Assembly (NCBI GenBank): GCA_034411135.1 | Contig: DAOUMN010000042.1 | Span: 27,545 to 91,544 of the forward strand | Source: Bellilinea sp034411135 | GTDB taxonomy: Bacteria > Chloroflexota > Anaerolineae > Anaerolineales > Anaerolineaceae | Reading direction: 5' to 3' | Length of the DNA stretch: 64,000 bases | Shown: positions 8,472 to 17,331 of the stretch, one piece after another | How the letters are laid out: the number at the start of each line of letters is the position of its first letter | Numbering within the stretch: the stretch's first letter is position 1 | Program-made: the position numbers and the translations under genes | The notes under the pieces: generated by a model | Seen by the model: the letters and a program-made list of their open reading frames with translations, nothing else | Database searches by the model: none | Told to the model about the DNA's origin: nothing

Positions 8472-11400
8472 ATGGAATTCCACGTTTCCCGCCAGGCTCG
8501 CGACCGATACGATTTCGACACAACCCTTTTTTCGTTCAATGGGAATGTTGTCTTTGCCAATTTTCACGCTGCGCGCCAGTTCGCTCAAAAGATGAATAAC
8601 CAGCGCGATCTGGTCAACTTTCCTGAAAAAGCGGTCAAAGCTGGGCAAATTAACGCCATGGGATTGATTGACGAAATTCTCCACCTGGTCGTTGCCCAAT
8701 ACCGCTCTCAGAAGAATCCGCAAGTCATGGAACAGGCGCTGGTGGAATTAGAAAAAGCACTCGGTAAAGAGAAACTCGAAGCGATCTTGCTTTTGTTCAC
8801 CCAGGAATTCCCTCCGCTGGTAGTGTACAGGCGAGAAATCAGTCCTCAAGAATATCTTGCCGGACGATCAGAAAGCGGATCAAACCGCGCTAACACATTG
8901 GAAGAAATTCTTCTCCTTTGGATTTCGAATAAAAACCCCGCCCTCTCACCATACATCGAACTATTCGATGATGACCCCATCAGCCGCGGAAGTGAATATC
9001 TGCGCGCCTTGCAGGAACTATATGCCTTCTTCGATACCCAACCACGCTTTGGTCCTGATATGCAGAACCTGATCGACCTGCTGCGCGCGCCCGCCCTTGC
9101 CCATCCTTATTCACTTACCGACCAGTTAGAATATATCCGACGCCGCTGGTCGGATTTGATCGGACGCTATTTGTACCGCCTGCTCGGCAGCCTCGACCTT
9201 ATTAAAGAAGAAGAAAAACTACCCTTCATGGGGCCCGGACCAGTGGAAATCCCTGCGTTCGACCGCCTCGCCGTGGAAGGCGAGCCTGAAAATTTCAGCC
9301 CTGACCGCGATTGGATGCCCAGTCTGGTGCTGATCGCCAAAAATTCCTACGTCTGGCTTGACCAGCTCAGTAAAAAATATCAGCGCCCCATCAACCGGCT
9401 TGACCAAATCCCCGACGAGGAACTGACGCAACTGGCAGAATGGGGTTTTACCGGTTTATGGTTGATCGGTTTATGGGAACGCAGCTCCGCCTCGGCACGT
9501 ATCAAGCAACTTTGTGGTAACCCGGAAGCCATCGCATCGGCTTATTCATTGGCAGGCTATACCATTGCCGCCGATCTGGGTGGAGAAGAAGCCTATCGGA
9601 ATTTGCGCGACCGCGCCTGGAAATACCATATACGGCTCGCTTCCGACATGGTCCCCAATCACATGGGAATCGATTCATCCTGGGTGATCGAACACCCGGA
9701 TTGGTTCATCTCGCTGGATTATAGCCCTTTCCCCTCGTATTCTTTCTCGGGTCCGGATTTATCCAGTCATCCCGGTATCGAAATCTTGCTTGAAGACCAT
9801 TATTACACTCGCAGTGATGCCGCAGTGGTGTTCAAACGCATCGACCGCAACACCGGTCAGGAAAAGTATATCTACCATGGCAATGACGGCACAACCATGC
9901 CATGGAACGATACCGCTCAGCTCAATTATCTCAACCCGCAAGTACGTGAAGCGGTCATTCAAACCATACTGGAAGTCGCCCGCCGTTTTCCCATCATCCG
10001 CTTTGATGCCGCCATGACGCTCGCAAAGCGCCATTACCAGCGCCTGTGGTTTCCAGAACCCGGCACCGGCGGCGCCATTCCATCCCGCGCCGACTATGGG
10101 TTAACCAAAGAACAATTCGACCGCTTGATGCCCGTAGAGTTTTGGCGCGAGGTCGTTGAGCGAGTCGCCCAGGAAGCTCCGGATACTCTCTTGCTGGCAG
10201 AAGCTTTTTGGCTAATGGAAGGATACTTTGTGCGCACGCTGGGCATGCACCGGGTGTACAACTCCGCTTTTATGAACATGCTGCGCAACGAAGACAATGC
10301 TGGATACCGAAAATTGATCAAAAGTACCATTGAATTTGAGCCCGAAATACTCAAGCGTTATGTGAATTTTATGAACAATCCGGATGAACGTACGGCAGTT
10401 GATCAATTCGGCAAGGGAGATAAGTATTTCGGTATCTGCATTCTCATGTCCACCCTGCCGGGATTGCCAATGTTCGGACATGGTCAAATCGAAGGGTATT
10501 CCGAAAAGTACGGCATGGAATTTCGCCGCGCTTATTGGGACGAAAAACCTGACCCATACCTGATTGAGCGGCATAAACGCCAAGTTTTTCCGATTTTGCA
10601 CAAACGCCCGCTCTTTGCTGGGGTGGACAACTTCTTGTTGTATGACTTCTTCACTGCAGGCGGCTGGGTTAACGAAGACGTGTTCGCCTATTCTAACCGG
10701 CTCGGCAACGAGCGGGCACTGGTCGTGGTGCACAATAAATTTGCCGAAACAGAAGGATGGATCCGCTTTTCTGCTGGCTACCGCGCCAAACAGAGCGATG
10801 GTGGAAAATTAACCCAACGTTCGTTGATCGAAGGTTTGGGGTTTTCTGGACGAGAGAACCATTACCTGCTCTTTCGCGACCTGCTGGAAGGTCAAGAATA
10901 CATCCGTCCTGCCAGTGAATTGGCGCAAAAAGGATTGCACCTTCAACTTAACGCCTACCGTGCGCACGTATTCTCCGACTTTCGCGAAGTCCACGATGAC
11001 GAATTTGGCTCCTACCGTATGCTGTGCGATTATCTGAACGGGCGTGGTGTTCCTAGCATTGAGGAGGCGCTGCGCGAATTGTTGCTCGCCCCAATCATCC
11101 GCCCCTACCGTGAAATCATCAACAGCGGCTACCTCAATTATTTACTGAACCAACGAATAACCAGCGAGGAAGATATCTTCTCCGAAAAAATCCTGGATGA
11201 AGCGGCTACAAAACTGGATCACCTATGCGATGGCATTCACGCTATGACGGGTTTTAATGCCAACCGGGACATAATCCGCACTGGAGTGCGTCGTCAGGTG
11301 GAGTTGATCCTCCAGCTGAATGCACCGGAAAAACTGCTGCCGTTACCCGGTCGCACTCGCCACACCCAGGCATTGCAATTCATCCAGGCTGGTTTGGAAA

Positions 11401-11948
11401 ACCACCCCGACCGGTGGTTGGTGTTGCTGGTATTTGTATTTCTCAACCAATTAGGGATGCTATCTGGAAAGGATAACAGCGAGGAGCAAATACTAACCTG
11501 GATTGAGGAATGGCACCTCACCGAACCATTGCAGGAAATTGCCCATGCAATCGGCGTCGATCCTGCATCCATGTGGAAAATATCCCCCACATTGCGAATG
11601 TTGATTGCTCACCAGAACTGGTTCAAAAAGTGGGGACTGCTGCCTACCCCGCGCATTTTGGAAAACTGGTTGTCCGACTTGGAGGTACAACGCTACATAG
11701 GAGTTAACCGGTATAAGGACGTGCTCTGGTTCAACCATGAAGGTTTCGAGTCATTTGTTTGGTGGATGACCACACTGGCGCTGATTGACACCGTCCGCCG
11801 TCCAGATGCCAGCCGGGCTGACTTGCTTGAAGCGTTGCTGGGTGGCTTTGAGATCGCTCAAAAATTACTCCAGGCAGAAGAGTCCTCCGCTTACCAGATC
11901 GTCAAGTTGATCGACAATCTTAAGGAATTGGAAAGCGAAACCGCGTAG
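8472..11948 (+). CDS. Very large divergent GH13 (alpha-amylase family) protein
   Basis: An 1158-residue protein with a central GH13 barrel flanked by about 300 N-terminal and 400 C-terminal residues that match nothing I recognise. Catalytic positions: Asp512 (RFDAAMTL, nucleophile), Glu577 (LLLAEAFW, acid/base) and Asp638 (FMNNPDERT). Region I is DMVPNHMG. Region IV has Pro-Asp instead of the usual His-Asp, as in GlgE-type maltosyltransferases. There is no signal peptide, so the protein is cytoplasmic. The ATG follows an AAAGGAGTG site. It may act on glycogen or maltodextrin, but hydrolysis or transfer cannot be decided from sequence. The pterin dehydratase start is ten bases downstream of the stop. 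Confidence 0.8.
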   Translation: MEFHVSRQARDRYDFDTTLFSFNGNVVFANFHAARQFAQKMNNQRDLVNFPEKAVKAGQINAMGLIDEILHLVVAQYRSQKNPQVMEQALVELEKALGKEKLEAILLLFTQEFPPLVVYRREISPQEYLAGRSESGSNRANTLEEILLLWISNKNPALSPYIELFDDDPISRGSEYLRALQELYAFFDTQPRFGPDMQNLIDLLRAPALAHPYSLTDQLEYIRRRWSDLIGRYLYRLLGSLDLIKEEEKLPFMGPGPVEIPAFDRLAVEGEPENFSPDRDWMPSLVLIAKNSYVWLDQLSKKYQRPINRLDQIPDEELTQLAEWGFTGLWLIGLWERSSASARIKQLCGNPEAIASAYSLAGYTIAADLGGEEAYRNLRDRAWKYHIRLASDMVPNHMGIDSSWVIEHPDWFISLDYSPFPSYSFSGPDLSSHPGIEILLEDHYYTRSDAAVVFKRIDRNTGQEKYIYHGNDGTTMPWNDTAQLNYLNPQVREAVIQTILEVARRFPIIRFDAAMTLAKRHYQRLWFPEPGTGGAIPSRADYGLTKEQFDRLMPVEFWREVVERVAQEAPDTLLLAEAFWLMEGYFVRTLGMHRVYNSAFMNMLRNEDNAGYRKLIKSTIEFEPEILKRYVNFMNNPDERTAVDQFGKGDKYFGICILMSTLPGLPMFGHGQIEGYSEKYGMEFRRAYWDEKPDPYLIERHKRQVFPILHKRPLFAGVDNFLLYDFFTAGGWVNEDVFAYSNRLGNERALVVVHNKFAETEGWIRFSAGYRAKQSDGGKLTQRSLIEGLGFSGRENHYLLFRDLLEGQEYIRPASELAQKGLHLQLNAYRAHVFSDFREVHDDEFGSYRMLCDYLNGRGVPSIEEALRELLLAPIIRPYREIINSGYLNYLLNQRITSEEDIFSEKILDEAATKLDHLCDGIHAMTGFNANRDIIRTGVRRQVELILQLNAPEKLLPLPGRTRHTQALQFIQAGLENHPDRWLVLLVFVFLNQLGMLSGKDNSEEQILTWIEEWHLTEPLQEIAHAIGVDPASMWKISPTLRMLIAHQNWFKKWGLLPTPRILENWLSDLEVQRYIGVNRYKDVLWFNHEGFESFVWWMTTLALIDTVRRPDASRADLLEALLGGFEIAQKLLQAEESSAYQIVKLIDNLKELESETA

Positions 11949-11958
11949 AGGTATGTTC

Positions 11959-12321
11959 ATGAATGATTTGAGCCACGAGCGATGCATTCATCCCCAACGT
12001 GGGACTGCGCCACTCAGCCGCCAAGAAATTGATCAATGGCTGCCGCTGCTGCCAGGATGGGAATTAATCGAGATCGACGGAATTACGAGATTGCAACAAA
12101 CATTTCGCTTTAAGAATTACCTGCGTTTGCTGGAATTTGCTCAACAGCTAGGCACCAGGGCTGAAGAGCAGGATCATCACCCGCGCATGATCGTCGAATG
12201 GGGCAAAATAACCATCCAATGGTGGACACACACCGTCAACGGTTTGCACCGTAACGATTTCATCATGGCAGCTGTCACCGATAAACTTTTCCACTCGTTT
12301 TCAACGATCGACTCTACCTGA
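11959..12321 (+). CDS. 4a-hydroxytetrahydrobiopterin dehydratase (PCD family)
   Basis: A 120-residue pterin-4a-carbinolamine dehydratase. Conserved active-site elements are EEQDHHPRM and HTVNGLHRNDF, with a tryptophan-rich strand between them. The enzyme dehydrates 4a-hydroxytetrahydropterin, formed by aromatic amino acid hydroxylases; some bacterial members serve molybdopterin or unknown pterin chemistry. No phenylalanine hydroxylase is in this window. The ATG at 11959 is preferred because the AGAGGT at 11947-11952 is six bases upstream; the ATG at 11953 is too close to that site. It is likely co-transcribed with the GH13 gene and the CBS gene. Confidence 0.9.
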   Translation: MNDLSHERCIHPQRGTAPLSRQEIDQWLPLLPGWELIEIDGITRLQQTFRFKNYLRLLEFAQQLGTRAEEQDHHPRMIVEWGKITIQWWTHTVNGLHRNDFIMAAVTDKLFHSFSTIDST

Positions 12322-12339
12322 CGAAGAAGAGGTGATATC

Positions 12340-12768
12340 ATGGGACATCTTGTACGCGACTGGATGAGCAGCCCGGTGGTTGTGATCGATCCGGATAGCA
12401 GTGTTTCCTATGCCATGACCTTGATGCGCCGCCGGAATATTCACAGCCTAGTGGTGATCATCACGGAAGAGATTCATACCAACTTCGGCATCCTGACAAC
12501 CACCGATATTCGAGACAAGATCATCGCCGCTTCGCGTAATCCCGCAGAAACGACTGTTCGGGAAATCATGTCCATGCCGGTGCAAGTTGCCCACCCGGAA
12601 TGGACACTAACCGAGTGTTCACAAAAAATGCAACAAAAGAATATCCACCACCTGCCGGTTGTGGATGAAAAAAACAATCTGATCGGCCTGATCTCGGCTA
12701 CGGATCTGTTCATCGCCGCCGAGGAAATCGGTTGGGAGGCTGGCAAACAGTCAAAATTTTCAGATTGA
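12340..12768 (+). CDS. Two-CBS-domain protein
   Basis: A 142-residue stand-alone CBS pair: repeat one covers about residues 8-62 (MSSPVVVIDPDSSV, RRNIHSLVVI) and repeat two about 75-134 (IMSMPVQVAHPEWTL, KNIHHLPVVDEKNNLIG). Such pairs form a Bateman module that binds adenine nucleotides and regulates a partner; no partner is evident. A good AGAGGTGA site precedes the ATG. Its last nine bases overlap the end of the convergent amylase gene. Confidence 0.93.
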   Translation: MGHLVRDWMSSPVVVIDPDSSVSYAMTLMRRRNIHSLVVIITEEIHTNFGILTTTDIRDKIIAASRNPAETTVREIMSMPVQVAHPEWTLTECSQKMQQKNIHHLPVVDEKNNLIGLISATDLFIAAEEIGWEAGKQSKFSD

Positions 12769-14163
12769 AAAGTAACCGCCGCTCCAGGCAGGCATTTCAA
12801 TCAGCCATTCACCACCGTTTCGGGTTACCGAATACGAGCCACCGAGCAGATCAACGGGCGGATAGTCGCCCGGGTTCAGTGACGGATTGGCTGCAATGGT
12901 CAGCCGGCTGGTTTGCGAACTGAAATTCGCGGCAACTATCACCCGCTGATGACCATCCTGCCGGATTACTAAAAGCTTATCATGGTTTCCATTTTCAGCA
13001 GGGAATTCCAGGTTTCCATAGCGAAGCGCAGAATTGGCGCGGCGAACCTGGATTAACCGCTTCACCCATTCGCGCAGTTCCACATCCCAAGCAGTTTGAT
13101 CCCAAGGAAAAGCACGCCGGCAGTCTGGATCTTTACCGCCTTGAAGCCCAACTTCATCCCCGTAATAGATCGCCGGTGCGCCAGGGAAAGCAAACATCAC
13201 CAGATACGCCAGACGTACTTTTTGCATGTCGTGATTGAGTAGCGTGATGATCCGCTCGGTATCGTGGGAACCCAGCAGCAAATACATTCCATCCAGATCT
13301 TTCTCGCCGTAGGCGCTGCGGATGTACTCCAGGCGCGACAGGAGTTCCTGGCAGGTTGCCGATTGGTTCAAGCCATCCAGAATAATGGAACGCAGCGGGT
13401 AGTGCATCACCCCATCAAAATGCTCATCATTCACCCAGCGCGGCTGTACATTCCAGATTTCCCCCACCAGGTATGCGTCTGGATTAGCGCTTTTGACCGC
13501 CTGGCGAAACTCTGCCCAGAAGGTATCGTCATCAATCTCATTGGGCACATCCAAACGCCAGCCATCAATACCTTCGTCAATCCAATAGCGGGCAACTTCC
13601 AGAATATATTGACGAACAGATGCTGTGCGGGTGTTAAATTTTGGTAAACTTTTATATCCCCACCAGGCTTCATAACTCCTGGATTTTCCGGGACCGTATG
13701 CATCTAGAGGAAATTTGTGAATGTGGTACCAATCCAGATAGGGTGAATGCGAACCATTTTCCAGTACATCACTAAAAGCAAAAAACCCCCTGCCGCAGTG
13801 GTTGAATACCCCATCCAGGATAATCCGAATACCTCTGCGATGGGCTTCCATCAATAGATGGCGGAATTCGTCCAGATTACCTAACTTCGGGTCGATGCGA
13901 AAATAATCGACAGTGTTGTAACGATGCGTCGAAGGCGACAGAAAGATTGGATTCAGATAAATCGCATTGATGCCCAGATCGTGCAAATAGTCAAGATGTT
14001 GTTCGATACCCGCAAGGTCGCCACCCTGAAAATAATGGGGATCAGGAGTGCTGCCCCAGGGCTGCACATTGGCAGGGTCATTTGACCGATCACCATTAGC
14101 AAACCGGTCCGGGAAAATTTGGTAAAACACAGCATCCTTGACCCAGCCTGGTATATGCATCAC
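12760..14163 (-). CDS. GH13 alpha-amylase / neopullulanase-type glucosidase
   Basis: A 467-residue cytoplasmic GH13 enzyme with no signal peptide. It begins WVKDAVFYQIFPDRFANGD, as neopullulanase and cyclomaltodextrinase catalytic domains do, but lacks their N-terminal starch-binding domain. Catalytic residues are Asp205 (GWRLDVPNE), Glu235 (LVGEIW) and Asp301 (GSHDTERI). A short beta-sandwich domain C closes the protein. Its start overlaps the stop of panE by four bases (ATGA), so it is translationally coupled to fmt-panE, an odd operon partner for an amylase. It probably degrades imported maltodextrins. Confidence 0.92.
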   Translation of the reverse strand: MMHIPGWVKDAVFYQIFPDRFANGDRSNDPANVQPWGSTPDPHYFQGGDLAGIEQHLDYLHDLGINAIYLNPIFLSPSTHRYNTVDYFRIDPKLGNLDEFRHLLMEAHRRGIRIILDGVFNHCGRGFFAFSDVLENGSHSPYLDWYHIHKFPLDAYGPGKSRSYEAWWGYKSLPKFNTRTASVRQYILEVARYWIDEGIDGWRLDVPNEIDDDTFWAEFRQAVKSANPDAYLVGEIWNVQPRWVNDEHFDGVMHYPLRSIILDGLNQSATCQELLSRLEYIRSAYGEKDLDGMYLLLGSHDTERIITLLNHDMQKVRLAYLVMFAFPGAPAIYYGDEVGLQGGKDPDCRRAFPWDQTAWDVELREWVKRLIQVRRANSALRYGNLEFPAENGNHDKLLVIRQDGHQRVIVAANFSSQTSRLTIAANPSLNPGDYPPVDLLGGSYSVTRNGGEWLIEMPAWSGGYFSI

Positions 14164-15197
14164 GGACTCCTGAATGAAATATCTGCCAGTAACCGTTGGG
14201 GTTGATGACGATACGTCTCTACAAGAAGTTCGCCACGCGACAACCTCAACAAGGTATCATTAAAAAAACGATTGACCGGAGTGGTAATCCCCAATTGTGT
14301 TCCAAAACGAACTACTGCGCCATTCAGATAATCAACTTCAACATTACCTCGTCCCTGGTGCAAATCGATGTGAAAAGATGGCATTTTCCCACCCCTGCCC
14401 GCTGCCAATGTTCGGCGAGCAATGAGCTGGCTCAGTCGCAGCGGCAGGGAACGCATTAAAAATGCCAGCATGCGTACAGGTGTACCAGGAAGATCAACCA
14501 CCGACACGCTGAGAGCATCCATCACTGCCAGGGCTTCGCGGATTTGAGTGGCTTCTAGATCGAACAAACCTGGGTCGGAAAAAATTTGCGCGGGTGTGTA
14601 ATCCAAAATTGCCGAGCTGGCATTTGCCAGAAGGTTGGTGAGCAATTTTGACCATTTCATCGCCCACCCATCCGCATAAAGACGGGCATTCAACCCAGCC
14701 CGATTGAAAGCTTGTGCTACGGATTCTGCCAGGGAATGATCACTCGCCAAGCCAATGCCGCGCTTGCGCTCCAACACAACCTGACCAAGCCCTTTTCTGC
14801 CCACCGCGCTGGTCAGTGTACCGGTCAGAACACGATCTTTTCCCAGCCACTCAGCCAAAACAAGCTCATTTTCGACCCCATTTTGCAAGCTAAGCACACC
14901 TTTAAAATGTTCTCGCCACGGTTGCAGTTGGTGGGCAACGGCGGCAGTATCAAAGGACTTTACTGCCACAACCACCAGATCAACGCTGTTTTGATCAAGG
15001 GCTTCGTCAATGGAACGAACAACCCCCATTGGTTGGAAGGAAAGAACCTGACCCTCGATCTCCACCTGATATGAATAGACGTTCTTATCCGTGCTACTTG
15101 TCTGCCGTTCGACAAATATCACTTCTTCGCCAGACAGGCACAGGCTACCGCCAATGTAGGTGCCAATCGCCCCCATTCCAACCATTAAGTAGCGCAT
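14160..15197 (-). CDS. panE: 2-dehydropantoate 2-reductase
   Basis: A 345-residue ketopantoate reductase, which makes pantoate with NADPH in pantothenate and CoA biosynthesis. The N-terminal VGMGAIGTYIGG is the dinucleotide-binding glycine motif. KWSKLLTNLLAN carries the catalytic Lys and Asn of the C-terminal helical domain. I chose the ATG at 15197: it has a GGAG site and gives the normal N-terminus, whereas an upstream in-frame extension would overlap fmt. The family also contains paralogues with other 2-keto acid substrates. It lies between fmt (28-base gap) and the amylase gene (4-base overlap). Confidence 0.88.
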   Translation of the reverse strand: MRYLMVGMGAIGTYIGGSLCLSGEEVIFVERQTSSTDKNVYSYQVEIEGQVLSFQPMGVVRSIDEALDQNSVDLVVVAVKSFDTAAVAHQLQPWREHFKGVLSLQNGVENELVLAEWLGKDRVLTGTLTSAVGRKGLGQVVLERKRGIGLASDHSLAESVAQAFNRAGLNARLYADGWAMKWSKLLTNLLANASSAILDYTPAQIFSDPGLFDLEATQIREALAVMDALSVSVVDLPGTPVRMLAFLMRSLPLRLSQLIARRTLAAGRGGKMPSFHIDLHQGRGNVEVDYLNGAVVRFGTQLGITTPVNRFFNDTLLRLSRGELLVETYRHQPQRLLADISFRSP

Positions 15198-15225
15198 ATC
15201 TCCATGCCTCTCGATGTTTTCAGGT

Positions 15226-16140
15226 TTACGCCCAGTTGCGTGCACCGCGAACGAAATCCAACCCACTCATCCAGTTCTTCCCGGCGGGTTGTACCTCAAG
15301 AAGCACCAATCCACCCTTGCTCGTTCCAACCATTGGAAAGCGCTCATATATATCTCGCTCGCCGGGTTCCAGATGCGGAGCATCAACCACCTTTGACCGC
15401 CTGACTTTAAGAAAATCTCCATTCCAAATCAGGTAAGCACCTGGCCAGGGGAAAAAAGCTCTAACCTTTCGTTCCAAATGAATTGCAGGCAGGTTGAAAT
15501 CCAATTCACCCTGTTCTTTGGTGAGCATGGGTGCATAACTGGCGGATGTTTGGTCTTGCGGTCGAGGTTGGATGGTGCCATTTAGATACGCCGGTAGTGT
15601 TTCCATCAACAATTCGGCTCCACTCTCCGCCAATCGTTCACTGAGCGTTTCTGCTGTATCTTCCGGCAAGATTGGCAGACGTCGTTGAGTGAGGATATCC
15701 CCGGTATCTACCCCGGCATCCATTTTCATAATCGTCACACCGGTCTCATCATCGCCATGCAGAATAGCAGCCTGAATCGGTGCAGCACCACGCCAGCGCG
15801 GCAGTAAGGATGCGTGAATATTGATGCATCCCATCGGCGGCAGATCCAGCACATTTTGGCGTAAGATCTGCCCGAAGGCTGCCACCACTATCAAATCCGG
15901 TTTCCAGGCTTCCATCTGCTCAAAAACACCCGGCTGGCGTAATCGTTCCGGTTGGATCACATTAAGCCCCAGACGGTCAGCCAGTGATTTGACAGGCGGT
16001 GGTTTAAGCGCTTTTCCTCGTCCTGCTGGACGGTCTGGTTGGGTTACCACACCAACCACAGTATATTGTTCCGCCAAGGCGCTCAACGCCGGCAGCGAAA
16101 ATTCCGGCGACCCCATGAAGATGACACGTACGGGCTCCAT
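15226..16140 (-). CDS. fmt: Methionyl-tRNA formyltransferase
   Basis: A 304-residue enzyme that formylates initiator Met-tRNA with 10-formyltetrahydrofolate. The N-terminus VRVIFMGSPEFSLPAL, the HASLLPRWRGAAPI catalytic segment and MKMDAGVDTGDIL are all family signatures, followed by the C-terminal OB-like tRNA-binding domain. The start at 16140 gives the standard N-terminus; a GTG at 16158 would add six residues, and neither start has a good ribosome binding site. The usual partner def (peptide deformylase) is not adjacent. First gene of the fmt-panE-amylase operon. Confidence 0.97.
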   Translation of the reverse strand: MEPVRVIFMGSPEFSLPALSALAEQYTVVGVVTQPDRPAGRGKALKPPPVKSLADRLGLNVIQPERLRQPGVFEQMEAWKPDLIVVAAFGQILRQNVLDLPPMGCINIHASLLPRWRGAAPIQAAILHGDDETGVTIMKMDAGVDTGDILTQRRLPILPEDTAETLSERLAESGAELLMETLPAYLNGTIQPRPQDQTSASYAPMLTKEQGELDFNLPAIHLERKVRAFFPWPGAYLIWNGDFLKVRRSKVVDAPHLEPGERDIYERFPMVGTSKGGLVLLEVQPAGKNWMSGLDFVRGARNWA

Positions 16141-16268
16141 AAGCAAAAATTTTAACACAGATTAACAAAGTCACCCTGCTTAAGGACTGGTATTTCTTTT
16201 CAAACCGATATACAATATTTTGCATAGTACAAACAGTCTTGTTCGTTTCGCAAAGGAGGAATCTTCCA

Positions 16269-16607
16269 ATGTCTGATATGCCCGTGTCTCCGGATGGCGT
16301 GACCAGTGATGATCGGTTATGGGCGCTCTTATCCTATTTACTAACCCCCTTGATTCCCATCATTATCCTGCTCATGGAAGACAAGAAAAACCGCCCCTTC
16401 ATTAAAGCCCACTATATGCAGGCTCTGGTTTTGGGGATCGCCCTTGTGATCTTCAATACCGTTTTGGCATTCATTCCGATCGTTAATTGTATTTCACCTA
16501 TAGTAACGCTTGGTTTGGTGATCTGGCTGGCAGTTCGCGCCAACAAAGGCGAATATATCAACCTGCCGGTTATCACCGATTTTGTAAAAAATCAAGGCTG
16601 GGCATAA
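16269..16607 (+). CDS. DUF4870 small membrane protein
   Basis: A 112-residue membrane protein with the DUF4870 pattern: DRLWALLSYLLTPLIPIIILL, then EDKKNRPFIKAHYMQAL, then two more hydrophobic segments. Three to four transmembrane helices are predicted from hydrophobicity. Function is unknown for the family. The ATG at 16269 has a GGAGGA site eight bases upstream. It is monocistronic: a strong terminator follows. Confidence 0.85.
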   Translation: MSDMPVSPDGVTSDDRLWALLSYLLTPLIPIIILLMEDKKNRPFIKAHYMQALVLGIALVIFNTVLAFIPIVNCISPIVTLGLVIWLAVRANKGEYINLPVITDFVKNQGWA

Positions 16608-16630
16608 TTTCAACCTATCAGATTCCAACT

Positions 16631-16670
16631 AAACATGCTTCCACCGGAGTACCACAGTGGAAGCATGTTT
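16631..16670 (+). terminator. Terminator after the DUF4870 gene
   Basis: A perfect 14-base inverted repeat, AAACATGCTTCCAC and GTGGAAGCATGTTT, around a 12-base loop, beginning 24 bases after the stop. Confidence 0.75.
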
Positions 16671-16708
16671 GGTTCTACATGACCCTCTACAGCCAGCGCG
16701 CTTTCAGG

Positions 16709-16714
16709 TAAAAT
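16709..16714 (+). promoter_or_regulatory. -10 box six bases from a start codon
   Basis: TAAAAT is followed by TATCCT and then the ATG at 16721. The predicted transcription start coincides with the start codon, which implies a leaderless mRNA. Confidence 0.45.
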
Positions 16715-16720
16715 TATCCT

Positions 16721-17080
16721 ATGTCTGATTCCCTCCTGCAGGCGGAAATTACCCGTGAGCTAAACCTCGCAACAAAAGCACGCCTGGACAAAAATGAAGG
16801 CATGGCGAGAGTTTGCGCTCGCCGAGCAGCCGGGTTGGCTGCGCGCGCATTTCTTGCATACCGCGGTTGCTCATCACCTAACCCTTCCGCATTGGACGCA
16901 CTCATCATCATCCGCGACCACCCGGACTTACCCCAGGCGCTCCGCCAACATGCAGCCCACTTAACCCGACGTTTATCCAGGAACCACGAACTTCCGAATA
17001 CCGTAGATCTACTCACCGAAGCTCAATGTTTGATTGCCAAGCTCGATTCTTTAATCAGTGGAGGGAAAATTGACCGATAA
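16721..17080 (+). CDS. Small helical protein, function unknown
   Basis: A 119-residue protein I do not recognise with certainty. It is alpha-helical, rich in Ala and Arg (ARVCARRAAGLAARAFLAYRG), and recalls HEPN-type helical bundles, but no RNase Rx4-6H motif is visible. The coding frame is supported by its overlap with the glutaredoxin gene and by an upstream -10 box directly before the ATG. No transmembrane segment or signal peptide. It may form an operon with the glutaredoxin gene. Confidence 0.65.
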   Translation: MSDSLLQAEITRELNLATKARLDKNEGMARVCARRAAGLAARAFLAYRGCSSPNPSALDALIIIRDHPDLPQALRQHAAHLTRRLSRNHELPNTVDLLTEAQCLIAKLDSLISGGKIDR

Positions 17081-17324
17081 GCCATCCGTTATCCAGTTTT
17101 ATGGCACTACCTGGTGTTATTCCTCGCGCCGTGCGCGGGCAACGCTTGATGAGTATCAAATCTCCTATGTTTTTATCGATATCGATGTCGATATGGATGG
17201 CCGCCGTTATGTCGAGCAGGTCAACAATGGTAACCGCAGCGTCCCAACCATCCTGTTCACGGATGGTAGTTTATTAGTCGAACCTTCCATACAGCAGTTA
17301 AAGGAAAAACTGGGACTGACTTGA
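17070..17324 (+). CDS. Glutaredoxin-like protein with CxxS active site
   Basis: An 84-residue thioredoxin-fold protein: strand VIQFYGTTWC, active site Cys16-Tyr-Ser-Ser, the cis-proline loop RSVPTILF and a C-terminal helix. The second redox cysteine of dithiol glutaredoxins is missing, so it should act by a monothiol mechanism or have another role. The start is probably the TTG at 17070, with GAGGG five bases upstream. This overlaps the preceding gene by 11 bases, a sign of translational coupling. A GTG at 17058 is the alternative. Confidence 0.82.
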   Translation: MTDKPSVIQFYGTTWCYSSRRARATLDEYQISYVFIDIDVDMDGRRYVEQVNNGNRSVPTILFTDGSLLVEPSIQQLKEKLGLT

Positions 17325-17331
17325 CCCAACC

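Noticed and set aside
8472..11948. Calling the large GH13 protein GlgE
   Set aside because: Only the Pro-Asp in region IV and a HPDWF-like segment recall GlgE. Length, flanking domains and nucleophile context differ, so the name would be a guess.
11953..11955. First ATG of the pterin dehydratase as its start
   Set aside because: The ribosome binding site directly abuts it. The ATG six bases later has normal spacing.
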